64,000 nt of DNA from Peristeroidobacter soli (lineage in GTDB: Bacteria; Pseudomonadota; Gammaproteobacteria; Steroidobacterales; Steroidobacteraceae). Numbering within the stretch: the stretch's first letter is position 1; each line of letters begins with the position of its first letter. Below are positions 34,520 through 43,186 of the stretch, one piece after another. The notes below the pieces were generated by a model. The model saw nothing but the letters and a program-made list of their open reading frames with translations. It searched no databases and was not told where the DNA came from. The stretch covers positions 1,524,640 to 1,588,639 of the forward strand of contig NZ_ML142848.1 of NCBI RefSeq assembly GCF_004138485.1, read 5' to 3'. A program made the position numbers and the translations under genes.

Positions 34520-35632
34520 ATGAGCATTCACAAGCTGAGTCCCGAGAGCAGCGCGGCCGAGCAGAGCGCGTTGGCGGTCGGATTGAATTTTCATCACGAG
34601 ATACACCGGTTCCCCGAAACCATCCTCAAGGCGCGGGCCATCCGTGCGCTCGAGAACATCGCGGCGAAGTACCCGGTGTATCGCCACGTGCGTTACGCGT
34701 CGCAACGCAAGCTCGAGGAGCTGTTCGACGATCTCGCCCTGCACTCGGGGTTGAGCGCCTGTCGCCTGGGCGCCGGCAGCCTGTTGCTGGAGGGGCCGGG
34801 GATCTTCATCAGCGCCGAAGGCTGGCGGACCGGCATGTTCGTGTCGTGCGGTTTCAACATCTGGACCGAGAGCGTCGCTCGCATCGAGGAAATACGCGAA
34901 AGACTGCTACGGATCATCGGCGAGGCGTTCGCGCGTCACCGCATGTTCACGCTGTCCTGGAACTTCATGGACAGCCGCTCGGGACTGAACTTCACGACGT
35001 TCGACGAGTTGGCCAACGACGACTTGCATGACGAGGCTTACCCGGTCTTCGACCGCCCGGTTCGCACCTTCATCCGCGACTATCTGGATGCGGACGAAAC
35101 CGTGCTGTTGTTGCTGGGCCCGCCCGGCACAGGCAAGACCAAGCTCGTGCGGACCATCCTCGGCGCAATTTCCGAGCGCAAGGGCGATAGCGCGGAGGTG
35201 ATGTACACGGGCGACAAGAAGGCGCTGGAGAGCGACGAGATCTTCGTCGACTTCATCACCGGTCAGCACGACGCGTTCGTCATCGAAGACGCCGATCATC
35301 TGCTGTTGGCACGCAGCAGCGGCAATCACGATCTGCATCGCTTCCTGGCGATCGCCGACGGCGTGGTTCGGGCGCAGGGTCGTAAGATCATTTTTACGAC
35401 CAACTTGCCGAACGTCTCCGACGTCGACGAGGCCTTGTTGCGACCGGGCCGGTGTCATGCCGCCGTGCGCACTCGATTGCTGATTCGCGACGAAGCGCGG
35501 GCATTGATGCGTCGACTCGTTGCGGATGAAACTCGCTGCGACCAACTACTGAGCGAGTTGTTCCCGCCGGGCGTGCGGGCCGTGTCAGTGGCGGACGTGT
35601 ATCAGGCCAGTGGCTCGACGCGACGTGCTTGA
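34520..35632 (+). CDS. Orphan AAA+ ATPase with unknown N-terminal domain
   Basis: This 370-residue protein has a 180-residue N-terminal region of no recognised family (LEELFDDLALHSGLS, GIFISAEGWRTGMFVSCGFNIW) and one AAA+ module. Walker A is GPPGTGKTKL (about residue 200), Walker B is DAFVIEDADHLL, sensor 1 is KIIFTTNLPNVSD, and ALLRPGRCHAAVRT supplies the arginine finger region. The module resembles BCS1-like or phage-type AAA ATPases. The ATG at 34520 has no Shine-Dalgarno sequence; an in-frame upstream extension runs through the terminator and is rejected. The 3' end overlaps the convergent deacylase-like gene by 48 bp. Its only upstream company is the small terminator-ended transcript. 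Confidence 0.78.
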   Translation: MSIHKLSPESSAAEQSALAVGLNFHHEIHRFPETILKARAIRALENIAAKYPVYRHVRYASQRKLEELFDDLALHSGLSACRLGAGSLLLEGPGIFISAEGWRTGMFVSCGFNIWTESVARIEEIRERLLRIIGEAFARHRMFTLSWNFMDSRSGLNFTTFDELANDDLHDEAYPVFDRPVRTFIRDYLDADETVLLLLGPPGTGKTKLVRTILGAISERKGDSAEVMYTGDKKALESDEIFVDFITGQHDAFVIEDADHLLLARSSGNHDLHRFLAIADGVVRAQGRKIIFTTNLPNVSDVDEALLRPGRCHAAVRTRLLIRDEARALMRRLVADETRCDQLLSELFPPGVRAVSVADVYQASGSTRRA

Positions 35633-37288
35633 TTGAGACGACACGAAACGCCCGGGCTTCGCGCCCGTGTGGTTGCCGTCGCTGATGACTTGCACGCCGT
35701 TGACGAACACGCTGGTCACACCGGTAGCGTAGCGGTGGGGTTGTTGAAACGTTGCGCGGTCGGCGACTGTGACTGGATCGAAGACGACCAGGTCCGCATA
35801 GTTGCCGACGCGCAGCGTGCCGCGATCGCGCAGACCGAGCGTCATCGCCGGCAGACCAGACATTCTATGTATGGCGTCAGCCAGGCTCAGTACGCGCTCT
35901 TCGCGGACATACTTGCCAAGCACTCTCGCGAAGGTTCCGTAGTCGCGAGGGTGCGCGCTGCGTTGAAGTGACGCTCCTTCAGCGGCACGTGAGTCGCCAT
36001 CCGAGCCAAGGCTCATCCACGGCTGGCGCAGCTGCAACCGAACATTCTCTTCGGACATGGCGAAGTAGGCCACCTGCAGTCGACCGCCCTCCTCGATCAC
36101 CAGATCCACGATGGCATGCTCGGGCGACACCTGCCGTTCGCGAGCGACTTCGCCAATCGTCTTGCCGAGCCACCGTCGCAAGGACGGCTGGTGAGCGCCG
36201 AGGATGAGCAACTTGTCGGGCGAACCGGCGTCATGCAGCGCATTCGACCAGCCCTGACCCGGACTTCCCATCTCACGCACGACGCGCTCGCGAATCGTCG
36301 GGTCTCGCAGCCTTGCAATCCAGGCCGCGTTACCGCCCTCCTGCACCCACGGTGGCATGGTCAGATCCAATCCAGTGAATGCGGCAGGGTAGGGATACAT
36401 GTTGGCCGTCACTTGCAGGCCGCGCGCACGCGCGGCGGTGATCCTGTCGATCACCGTCGACATCTTCGGCCAGTTCGGTGCACCGAACGCTTTGAGGTGA
36501 TAGATCGCGACCGGAAGCCGGGCGCGTTCGGCAATCTCGATCACCTCATCGACCGCTTCCAACAACTGCGCACCCTCGCTGCGCATGTGAGAAATGTAGC
36601 TCCCACCGAAGCGAGCTGCCTCCGACGCCAACGCCACCAACTCGTCGGTATCCGCGTAGATAGCCGGTGCGTACTGCACGGCTGACGTGACGCCGAACGC
36701 GCCATCCTGCATGGCTTCGCGAACCAGCGTGCACATTTGTTGCAACTCAGCCGCGGTCGCGCGGCGATTCTCTCGCCCTAGAACGTGCACTCGGATCGAC
36801 GTTGCGCCGACAAACGACGCGATGTTGGGACTGACGCCGCGACGTTGGATCAGCTCCATGTACTGCCGTTGCGTGGTCCAGTCGGCTTGCACGTCAAGCT
36901 CCTCGAGCTCCGCCGCTGTCTCCCGACGCATGCTCGGATTGAGCGGCCCCATGGTCACGCCTTCGCCCAGCACTTCCAGCGTTACGCCCTGACGAATGTC
37001 GCTCTCGCTCCGGCTGTCGGTCAGGAAGGTCCAGCTGGCTTGACTCAACAGATTGATGAAGCCCGGCGCAACAGCGCGGCCATCCGCATCGATTTCCAGT
37101 TTCGCCGTCGACTGACTCAGGTCGCCGATGCTGACGATACGGTCGGCGCGCACGCCAACGTCGCCTTTCGTACCGGCCGTGCCGGTGCCGTCGTAGACGG
37201 TCCCATGGCGAATGATGACGTCGAAATCAGGTTCAGCGGCCATCGCTCCGACTGCGAGCAACAGCCCGACGACTGCGAGCAAACGCAC
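35585..37288 (-). CDS. N-acyl-D-amino-acid deacylase-like amidohydrolase with altered metal site
   Basis: This 567-residue exported protein (signal LLAVVGLLLAVGAMA) is of the D-aminoacylase family. The GTG at 37288 overlaps the stop of the upstream serine-hydrolase gene (TAGTG), giving tight coupling. The family core is visible: FDVIIRHGTVYDGTG, YISHMRSEGAQLLEAV, LPVAIYHLKAFGAPNW, MSLGSDGDSRAAEG, and GLRDRGTLRVGNYADLVVFDP. However, where active relatives have PGFIDxHxH the protein reads PGFINLLSQAS, and the usual Cys region reads VLGEGV. It thus lacks the HxH pair. It may use a different metal arrangement or be non-hydrolytic. It is the third gene of the receptor operon. Confidence 0.8.
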   Translation of the reverse strand: MRLLAVVGLLLAVGAMAAEPDFDVIIRHGTVYDGTGTAGTKGDVGVRADRIVSIGDLSQSTAKLEIDADGRAVAPGFINLLSQASWTFLTDSRSESDIRQGVTLEVLGEGVTMGPLNPSMRRETAAELEELDVQADWTTQRQYMELIQRRGVSPNIASFVGATSIRVHVLGRENRRATAAELQQMCTLVREAMQDGAFGVTSAVQYAPAIYADTDELVALASEAARFGGSYISHMRSEGAQLLEAVDEVIEIAERARLPVAIYHLKAFGAPNWPKMSTVIDRITAARARGLQVTANMYPYPAAFTGLDLTMPPWVQEGGNAAWIARLRDPTIRERVVREMGSPGQGWSNALHDAGSPDKLLILGAHQPSLRRWLGKTIGEVARERQVSPEHAIVDLVIEEGGRLQVAYFAMSEENVRLQLRQPWMSLGSDGDSRAAEGASLQRSAHPRDYGTFARVLGKYVREERVLSLADAIHRMSGLPAMTLGLRDRGTLRVGNYADLVVFDPVTVADRATFQQPHRYATGVTSVFVNGVQVISDGNHTGAKPGRFVSSQSSTSRRATGLIHVRH

Positions 37289-38964
37289 TAGGGCGTCACC
37301 GGCTTGAACGCGCCGCCGAGCAGCACCCAACCAGGATCGAGCGAGCTGACGCGGCCCCGCGCATCGACTTGGAAGGTCGCAAAGAACTGCATCAACTCGG
37401 CGCCACTGGTCGCGACCTGCAAACGAAACGTATCGTGATGCCAGTGTTGCAGCCGCCAGCTGAACACGCCGGGCAGTTGCAGCGTCAGATCGTTCCCCAC
37501 GCGCTCGACACGAATCTTGCCGAACGCAGCGTTCTGATAGTCGCCCGCATACGCAGACATCGGCAGCGAGGGCGGCGCCTTTGGCAAGCGCGAGCGCTGC
37601 AGTTGCCGCTCCGAGGCTTGCCGAGCCTGCTCACCACTTTGCATCGTTCGCAGAAAATCCGCGCTCCAGTCGTGGGGCGGCGCGCCCAACATCTCGTCCA
37701 ATGCGCGCAGAGCGATGGCTGTGTTGAATAATCCGCGTCCGCCATAGCCATAGCTATTCGCCAGCACGACCACCGCCATGCGCCGCTCGGGCAGGATATC
37801 GATGCGCGACATGCCACCCAACAGCGCACCGCCGTGATTGATGATGCGATGACCGCGATAGCTGTTGACGAACCATCCCAGCGCGTAGGCCGGCGGATAG
37901 ACGGCATGCTCACTGTCCGATTCGACCAGCCTCACCGCACGCGACGTGATATCGAACGACGCGGAGGGGGCATCGTGGACGAAGATCTGCGGCGTATGCA
38001 GCTCGCGCAAAGTATCGGCCCGTAGTAACGGCGTTGCGTTCGCGCCAGTGCCGCTACCCATATTGAAGCGCGTCCACTCGAGCAGGTCCTGGAGGTTCGA
38101 CACCATCGAACCCGATGCGCCGATACCGCCGGTCGACAACACCTGCCAGGGCAATGGGCGACTGCCCTGTTCGGTGAGCCAGTGAGGCATGGCTACGTTC
38201 GCTGTGGGGACGTCATCGATACTGGCGCGCCCGGCCGGGGCCTGACCGTACATCGACGGCGCCAACCGATCGCGACTCCAGATGTCTGCAGCGACGACGT
38301 CAGCACGGGTCTCGCGCAGCTGCAGAGGAGTAAGGATGCGCTGCTGTACGAACTCACCCCAACTCATGCCGGAGACCGCCGCGACCACTTGCCCAGCGAC
38401 GTCATACATCGTGTTGCTATAGAGCACGGAGTCGCGAAACGGAATGCGCGACGATAGCCTGCTCACATCGCGTAACAGCCGCTGCGCATCCGTGGGCACG
38501 ATGGTATGCGTTCCGCCCTCCAGCCCGGTGCGGTGACCGACCAGATCGCGAACCGTGATGTTTTGCGTCAGCCAGGGATCGGCGACGCGAAACGCGGGCA
38601 GATGTTCGACCACAGGGTCGTCCCAGCCAAGCCTGCCCTCATCCACCAGAATGCCGAGCGCCGTGGCGGTGAATGCCTTGGTCAGCGAGCCGATCTGGAA
38701 CAGCGTGTGCGCATCGACGCGCGGTTCCTTACCGATTTCTCGCGCACCGAACCCTTTGGCATACACGACCTCGCCGTCGCGAATCACACCAACCGCGACG
38801 CCGGGCACTTGCCAGTCTTGCCTCGCCTGCTCGATGTAGCGATCCAGCGCCGCCAATGAAGCGCCCGCTTCACTCGCCTGCGCCGAAGCGATCAAGAAGG
38901 CGTGACCGGCCAACACGGCCGCGGCCCCGAGCCGCAGCCGTTTCATCCACTGCTGACTATTCAT
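37288..38964 (-). CDS. Periplasmic SxxK serine hydrolase (class C beta-lactamase / DD-peptidase family)
   Basis: This 558-residue exported protein has a signal peptide that includes LRLGAAAVLAGHAFLIASAQA. The catalytic motifs are S93-L-T-K96 in FQIGSLTKAFTA, Y182-S-N184 in VLYSNTMYD, and HGG in RIINHGGALLGGMSRI, which stands for the third motif. The C-terminal 100 residues form a lipocalin-like DUF3471-type beta domain (AYAGDYQNAAFGKIRVERVGNDLTLQ, quoted in part). Such enzymes cleave D-amino-acid peptides, amides or esters. Its start is 1 nt after the receptor stop (TAACATG) and its stop overlaps the deacylase start, so all three are one operon. Confidence 0.88.
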   Translation of the reverse strand: MNSQQWMKRLRLGAAAVLAGHAFLIASAQASEAGASLAALDRYIEQARQDWQVPGVAVGVIRDGEVVYAKGFGAREIGKEPRVDAHTLFQIGSLTKAFTATALGILVDEGRLGWDDPVVEHLPAFRVADPWLTQNITVRDLVGHRTGLEGGTHTIVPTDAQRLLRDVSRLSSRIPFRDSVLYSNTMYDVAGQVVAAVSGMSWGEFVQQRILTPLQLRETRADVVAADIWSRDRLAPSMYGQAPAGRASIDDVPTANVAMPHWLTEQGSRPLPWQVLSTGGIGASGSMVSNLQDLLEWTRFNMGSGTGANATPLLRADTLRELHTPQIFVHDAPSASFDITSRAVRLVESDSEHAVYPPAYALGWFVNSYRGHRIINHGGALLGGMSRIDILPERRMAVVVLANSYGYGGRGLFNTAIALRALDEMLGAPPHDWSADFLRTMQSGEQARQASERQLQRSRLPKAPPSLPMSAYAGDYQNAAFGKIRVERVGNDLTLQLPGVFSWRLQHWHHDTFRLQVATSGAELMQFFATFQVDARGRVSSLDPGWVLLGGAFKPVTP

Positions 38965-38965
38965 G

Positions 38966-41410
38966 TTACCAGGTGTATTGCGCGGAGAAAGACAGGTTGC
39001 GTTCGTCGCCGTAGAAGCAGGCGAACGTGCACGCGGACACGTATTTCTTGTCCATCACATTTTTCACGTTCAGCGCAAACCGCCAATTGCGTGAATCGTA
39101 GCGCGCGGACACGTCGTAGTCCTGGTAGCTCGGCACCACGACGGTGTTGAGCGTGTTGAACGACTCGCCGATGTAACGAACGCCCGCACCGAGGCTCAGC
39201 TCTGCCTGCGCGCCGACGCGATAGTGATAATCCGCCCATAGCGACGCCGTGTTGTCCGGCACCGATGCGGGAGTGCGCCCCAGGTCCACCCCGTTGCTGC
39301 GAGTCACTTCGGCATCGGTATGGTTGTAGGCAGCGATGAGATCCAAGGTTTCACCGAACGAGACGCGCCCCTCCACTTCCACACCGCGCGCACGAATCTC
39401 CCCGGTTTGCACCGAGAAGCCGGTGTGCGCCGGGTCGATCGTGACATTGTTCTGCTGAGTCAGTTCATACACGGCGAAGGTGAGCGTGCCGAAGCCGCCC
39501 TTCGGCTCATACTTCAGTCCGGCCTCGTATTGAATGCCTTCGGTGGGATCGAACGGCTGACCCGCGAAGGTGCTGCCGCCGATCGGCTGGAACGACTCGG
39601 CGTAGCTCAAGTAAGGCGCCAGACCGATGTCGGAAAGATACAAGAAGCCGATGCGCTTGGTGAATGCATCCGCCTCGACGTTGCTGAGCGTCACCACGCC
39701 GGCGGTGGACACAGTGCGGTCGTCGGAGTTGGTGTCATCCCAACGTCCGCCGGCCAACAATATCCAACGACCGTCGAGCTTCAGGTGATCCTGCAGATAA
39801 ATACCCAACTGCTGACTATCGGAGACCGTCCGAGTGGCAGTTGCCGCCGGCGTGACGACTGCGCCGTACACCGGAGCGAAAATATCCAGCGCACCGACCG
39901 TGCCCCTGCGGGAAGTGCGCTCGAAATCACGATCGCTGTAGTCCACACCGAACAACACCGAATGTTCGAAGCGGCCGAACGCCCATTTGCCGAGCACTTG
40001 ATTGTCGATGCTCCAGCCCTGGTCGGCATCGCTGCGCATGTAGGGGAAGCGGTTGACTAGTCGACGCGTGGCCGTATCGGTGCTCGCACTCCCTTCGATG
40101 CCGGCGAAGTCCACTTCGTAATCGAACGCGAGCACGTTCTGGCGCAGCTGCCACGTGTCGTTGAAGCGATGCTCGAACAAGTAACCCAAGGTGCGGCCGC
40201 TCGGGTTGAACTTGTCGAAGCCCGGCTCGCCGACGAAGGTCTTGCGATCGACGCGGCCGTTGGGATTGGGCAGCACCGAGCCATCGAACGGCTTGCCGTG
40301 ATCGTAGCCGGTCTTGCTATCGTGATAAGTCGCCAGCAACGTGAGCTTGGTGCGCTCCGAGAGCGACCAATCCATGGCCGCCGCGACCGAGATCCGGTCG
40401 TCGGGAATCTGCTCGATCATGGTATCGCTCTCGCGCACCAGGCCGGTCAGCCGGTAGCCCAAGGCACCGTCCGCGCTCAGCGGTCCACCGAAATCCGCGT
40501 TGATCTGGCGATGATTCCAACTGCCGATCTGCGCTTTCAAGGCATGCAGCGGCTCGGCGGTGGGGCGCTTGCTCACCATGTTGATGAGTCCGCCCGGCGG
40601 CGTCTGGCCGTACAGTACCGAGCCCGGCCCTTTCAATAACTCGACGCTCTCATACAGATACGGCTCCATCGCGCCACTGGTGGAGTTGATGGGAAACTTG
40701 CTGCCGTTGACGTACAGCGGCGCCGAACCGGTGACGTTGAAACCGCGCACCACGAAGCCCGTCGAACCGCGACGATTGGCGCCGCCGCCCATCGAGTAGA
40801 TGCCGGCCGAATAACGAAACGCCTGCTCCAGGGAATCGACCGAGCGCGCTTCCATCTGCTCGCTGGTCACCACCGAGACTGACTGCGGCGTTTCGAGCAG
40901 CGGCAGGTCCATCTTGGACGCCGCACGACCGGCGGATGGCTGATAGAAGCGCGCGCCCCGCACCACGATCTCCTCGGGACCCGACTCCAGCTGGGCGACG
41001 GACGAGGTATTCGCCTGAGCCACTTTCAGCGGCCGCTCCTCGGCCGTCGAACGATAGGCAATCGGGGTCGAGGCGCCGGTGGCGGTGGCGGCCGGACGGG
41101 CCGAACGGATCGCTACCGTGCGAACATCCAAATACTCGTAGACCAGTCCCGTGTTCGCCAGCAACCGGGTCAACGCCGCGTTCGGATCGAAGCTGCCCGA
41201 CAGCGGCGCGCTCATCAAACGCCGGCTCTCATCCGAGGCCAGGAAAAACACCTGCAGCCCGGTCTGGCGCGCGAACTCATTCAGTGCGTCGTCCAGCGAC
41301 TGGGCACGAATCTCCATTTTCACGACGGTTGGCGGCGGCTCCTGCGCCGCCCGGACGCCGCTCACAGCCAATGTGCCGGCGACCAGCACGGCCGGAAATA
41401 GTGCTTGCAT
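38966..41410 (-). CDS. TonB-dependent siderophore-type receptor with STN signalling domain
   Basis: This 814-residue outer-membrane receptor starts at the ATG at 41410, with GGGGAG 6 nt upstream, and has a signal peptide (MQALFPAVLVAGTLAVSGVRA). An STN domain (about residues 30-105, VVKMEIRAQSLDDALNEFAR ... GLVYEYLDVRTVAI) is followed by a plug (DLPLLETPQSVSVVTSEQMEAR, quoted in part; GPGSVLYGQTPPGGLINMVSKRP) and a barrel ending in FSAQYTW. FpvA/FhuE-type features dominate. STN domains pass the ligand signal to a FecR-like anti-sigma factor, and fecI-fecR lie divergently 157 bp away. It heads an operon with a serine hydrolase and a deacylase-like protein. Confidence 0.92.
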   Translation of the reverse strand: MQALFPAVLVAGTLAVSGVRAAQEPPPTVVKMEIRAQSLDDALNEFARQTGLQVFFLASDESRRLMSAPLSGSFDPNAALTRLLANTGLVYEYLDVRTVAIRSARPAATATGASTPIAYRSTAEERPLKVAQANTSSVAQLESGPEEIVVRGARFYQPSAGRAASKMDLPLLETPQSVSVVTSEQMEARSVDSLEQAFRYSAGIYSMGGGANRRGSTGFVVRGFNVTGSAPLYVNGSKFPINSTSGAMEPYLYESVELLKGPGSVLYGQTPPGGLINMVSKRPTAEPLHALKAQIGSWNHRQINADFGGPLSADGALGYRLTGLVRESDTMIEQIPDDRISVAAAMDWSLSERTKLTLLATYHDSKTGYDHGKPFDGSVLPNPNGRVDRKTFVGEPGFDKFNPSGRTLGYLFEHRFNDTWQLRQNVLAFDYEVDFAGIEGSASTDTATRRLVNRFPYMRSDADQGWSIDNQVLGKWAFGRFEHSVLFGVDYSDRDFERTSRRGTVGALDIFAPVYGAVVTPAATATRTVSDSQQLGIYLQDHLKLDGRWILLAGGRWDDTNSDDRTVSTAGVVTLSNVEADAFTKRIGFLYLSDIGLAPYLSYAESFQPIGGSTFAGQPFDPTEGIQYEAGLKYEPKGGFGTLTFAVYELTQQNNVTIDPAHTGFSVQTGEIRARGVEVEGRVSFGETLDLIAAYNHTDAEVTRSNGVDLGRTPASVPDNTASLWADYHYRVGAQAELSLGAGVRYIGESFNTLNTVVVPSYQDYDVSARYDSRNWRFALNVKNVMDKKYVSACTFACFYGDERNLSFSAQYTW

Positions 41411-41455
41411 CGACATCTCCCCAGTATTTTGTAGCGGCCCGCCCTTGGTGGCGAT

Positions 41456-41539
41456 GCCTATTGGTAATAGGCTGGGCACGCGTGCTTGAGTCACTAGTGC
41501 CGTCACGGTGCGATTTTTTTCCGCCGCGACTAGTGACTC
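41456..41539. promoter_or_regulatory. Two dyads in the receptor/fecI divergent promoter region
   Basis: GCCTATT-GGT-AATAGGC (41456-41472) is a perfect 7-bp dyad. GAGTCACTAGT (41488-41498) recurs exactly inverted at 41529-41539, 30 bp apart, each arm containing ACTAGT. Both lie in the 157 bp between the receptor start at 41410 and the sigma-factor start at 41568. Neither resembles a Fur box. Confidence 0.55.
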
Positions 41540-41567
41540 TGGCCGGCAACACCAGTCGGTATCCTAT

Positions 41568-42146
41568 ATGGCGAACCAGAGCGTGCCGCGAAAGAACGAC
41601 CAGCCGACCGACCCGTCGGAGCTGGCGGCGCGCGCGTTCGAAGAATTTCGCAGCGGGCTGTACCGCCTGTTGCTTCGCCGCCTGCGTAACGCCGAGACCG
41701 CGGAGGATCTGGCCCAGGAGGTCTACCTGCGCCTGTTGCGAACCGCCGATCCGGCGGGGGTGCGCTGTCCGCAGGCCTACGTGTACCGGATTGCATTCAA
41801 CGTGCTGTATGAGTTTCGGCTGCGCGAGCGCGACCGGCCGATGTTGTTCGATTCGGCGGTGGTCGAGCACGCCACCGATCAATTGCCCGACGAAGCCGCG
41901 CGGCCCGACGAGGTCTACGAGCACACCGCGCAAACGCACGAGTTCGAACAGGCCATCCAACGACTGCCGCCCATGCAACGCGCGGTCCTACGGCTGGTCA
42001 CTCATCACACGCTGTCGCATGCGCAGATCGCCGAGAAATTGGGTATCTCGGTGAGCACGGTGCGCAATCATCTGTACAAAGCCATCGATCACTGCAGGCA
42101 TTACGTCGCTGCCGAATCGTCGGCGTCCGCGCGAAAGGAGTTCTGA
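41568..42146 (+). CDS. FecI-type ECF sigma factor
   Basis: This 192-residue sigma factor of the iron-uptake group has region 2 (LYRLLLRRLRNAETAEDLAQEVYLRLLR, quoted as LRNAETAEDLAQEVYL), a linker, and region 4. Region 4 carries the helix-turn-helix LSHAQIAEKLGISVSTVRNHLYKAI. The start at 41568 gives MANQSVPRKND. FecR follows after one base (TGAcATG), and the STN-domain receptor is divergent. Together they form a cell-surface signalling system. The sigma factor would direct RNA polymerase to the receptor operon when ligand is bound. The degraded sigma fragment near 32.8 kb is a close relative by eye. Confidence 0.9.
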   Translation: MANQSVPRKNDQPTDPSELAARAFEEFRSGLYRLLLRRLRNAETAEDLAQEVYLRLLRTADPAGVRCPQAYVYRIAFNVLYEFRLRERDRPMLFDSAVVEHATDQLPDEAARPDEVYEHTAQTHEFEQAIQRLPPMQRAVLRLVTHHTLSHAQIAEKLGISVSTVRNHLYKAIDHCRHYVAAESSASARKEF

Positions 42147-42147
42147 C

Positions 42148-43176
42148 ATGCGCGCCAGTCACCGCGAAACGCACACCATCAGCGAACAAGCCTCTCAATG
42201 GCTGGGCGTCCTGGCCGAAGGCGGCGAAGCCGAGCATGCCGAGTTCCTGAAGTGGCTCAAACAATCGCCCCGTCACATCGAAGAATTCCTGTTCGCGAGC
42301 GCCACCTGGCAACGACTGCGCCAAAGCGCCGTCAGCCATCCCATGGAGATCGACGCCATCCTCGCCGAGCTCGACGAGGCGAAAGGCGCGGCAGTGATCC
42401 CGCTCAAGAAAGACATATCGCCTCGTTCGCCGCTGCCGCAGAACGCCGCCGTGGGCGCCAACAGCAAGTTCGGCCGGCAGGCCCCGTCCCGCTGGCGCTG
42501 GGCAGCCGCGGTGGCCACCATCGCCATCGCAGCGGCTTACTCATGGTGGATGATTGGTAGCGCCGGCCTCTATGCAACAGCGGTGGGCGAACAACGGATC
42601 GTGCAGCTTGCCGATGGCTCGGTGCTCTATTTGAATACGGACTCCCGCACCCGGGTGTCGTTCTCCGACCAGGCTCGAGACGTCGAATTGCTCGAAGGCG
42701 AAGCGTTGTTCGTGGTCGCTCACGACACGACGCGGCCGTTTCGCGTCAAGGCCGGAGCCGCGGTGATTCAAGCCGTCGGCACGCAGTTCAACGTCCATCG
42801 CCTGCGCAACGACACGCATGTTGCGGTGCTCGAAGGCCGGGTGAAACTGGCGAACACCTTGCTCAGCGCCGGCGAAGAAGCCGTCATCACGAATCGGGGC
42901 GGTATCGCGAAACAAGCGATCGCGGATAAGAATCAAACCACCGCCTGGCGCGAGCGTCGGCTGGTATTTCGTGCCGCACGGCTGGAAGACGTGGTGAACG
43001 AGATCAACCGCTACAATACCCGCCGCTTCGAGATCGAAGGCGCGACCGCTCGTAACACGCGACTCACCGCCACCTTCGACGCCGACAGCCCCGAGTCGCT
43101 CGCGACCTTCTTGAAACAATACAGCGGCCTGTCGGTGCACCCCGCTGGCGCCGGATTCGTGATTCGTTCGCAGTGA
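42148..43176 (+). CDS. FecR-family anti-sigma/sigma regulator
   Basis: This 342-residue single-pass membrane regulator has a cytoplasmic DUF4880-type sigma-binding domain (about residues 1-90, EQASQWLGVLAEGGEAEHAEF, FLFASATWQRL). A transmembrane helix follows at about 115-135 (WAAAVATIAIAAAYSWWM). The periplasmic FecR domain has VGEQRIVQLADGSVLYLNTDS, VELLEGEALFVVAHD and VQAVGTQFNV-like AVGTQFNVHRL. The C-terminal region, with FEIEGATARNTRLTATFD, contacts the receptor STN domain in this family. It is translated with the sigma factor. It ends 10 bp from the convergent aminotransferase gene. Confidence 0.92.
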   Translation: MRASHRETHTISEQASQWLGVLAEGGEAEHAEFLKWLKQSPRHIEEFLFASATWQRLRQSAVSHPMEIDAILAELDEAKGAAVIPLKKDISPRSPLPQNAAVGANSKFGRQAPSRWRWAAAVATIAIAAAYSWWMIGSAGLYATAVGEQRIVQLADGSVLYLNTDSRTRVSFSDQARDVELLEGEALFVVAHDTTRPFRVKAGAAVIQAVGTQFNVHRLRNDTHVAVLEGRVKLANTLLSAGEEAVITNRGGIAKQAIADKNQTTAWRERRLVFRAARLEDVVNEINRYNTRRFEIEGATARNTRLTATFDADSPESLATFLKQYSGLSVHPAGAGFVIRSQ

Positions 43177-43186
43177 GCGGCGCTCC

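Noticed and set aside
34520-35632. Anti-phage defence module around the AAA+ ATPase
   Set aside because: No effector, nuclease, nucleotide cyclase or other defence partner is adjacent; its neighbours are metabolic and transport genes.
41456-41539. Fur box between the receptor and fecI genes
   Set aside because: Neither dyad matches the GATAATGATAATCATTATC pattern; iron control may act elsewhere.
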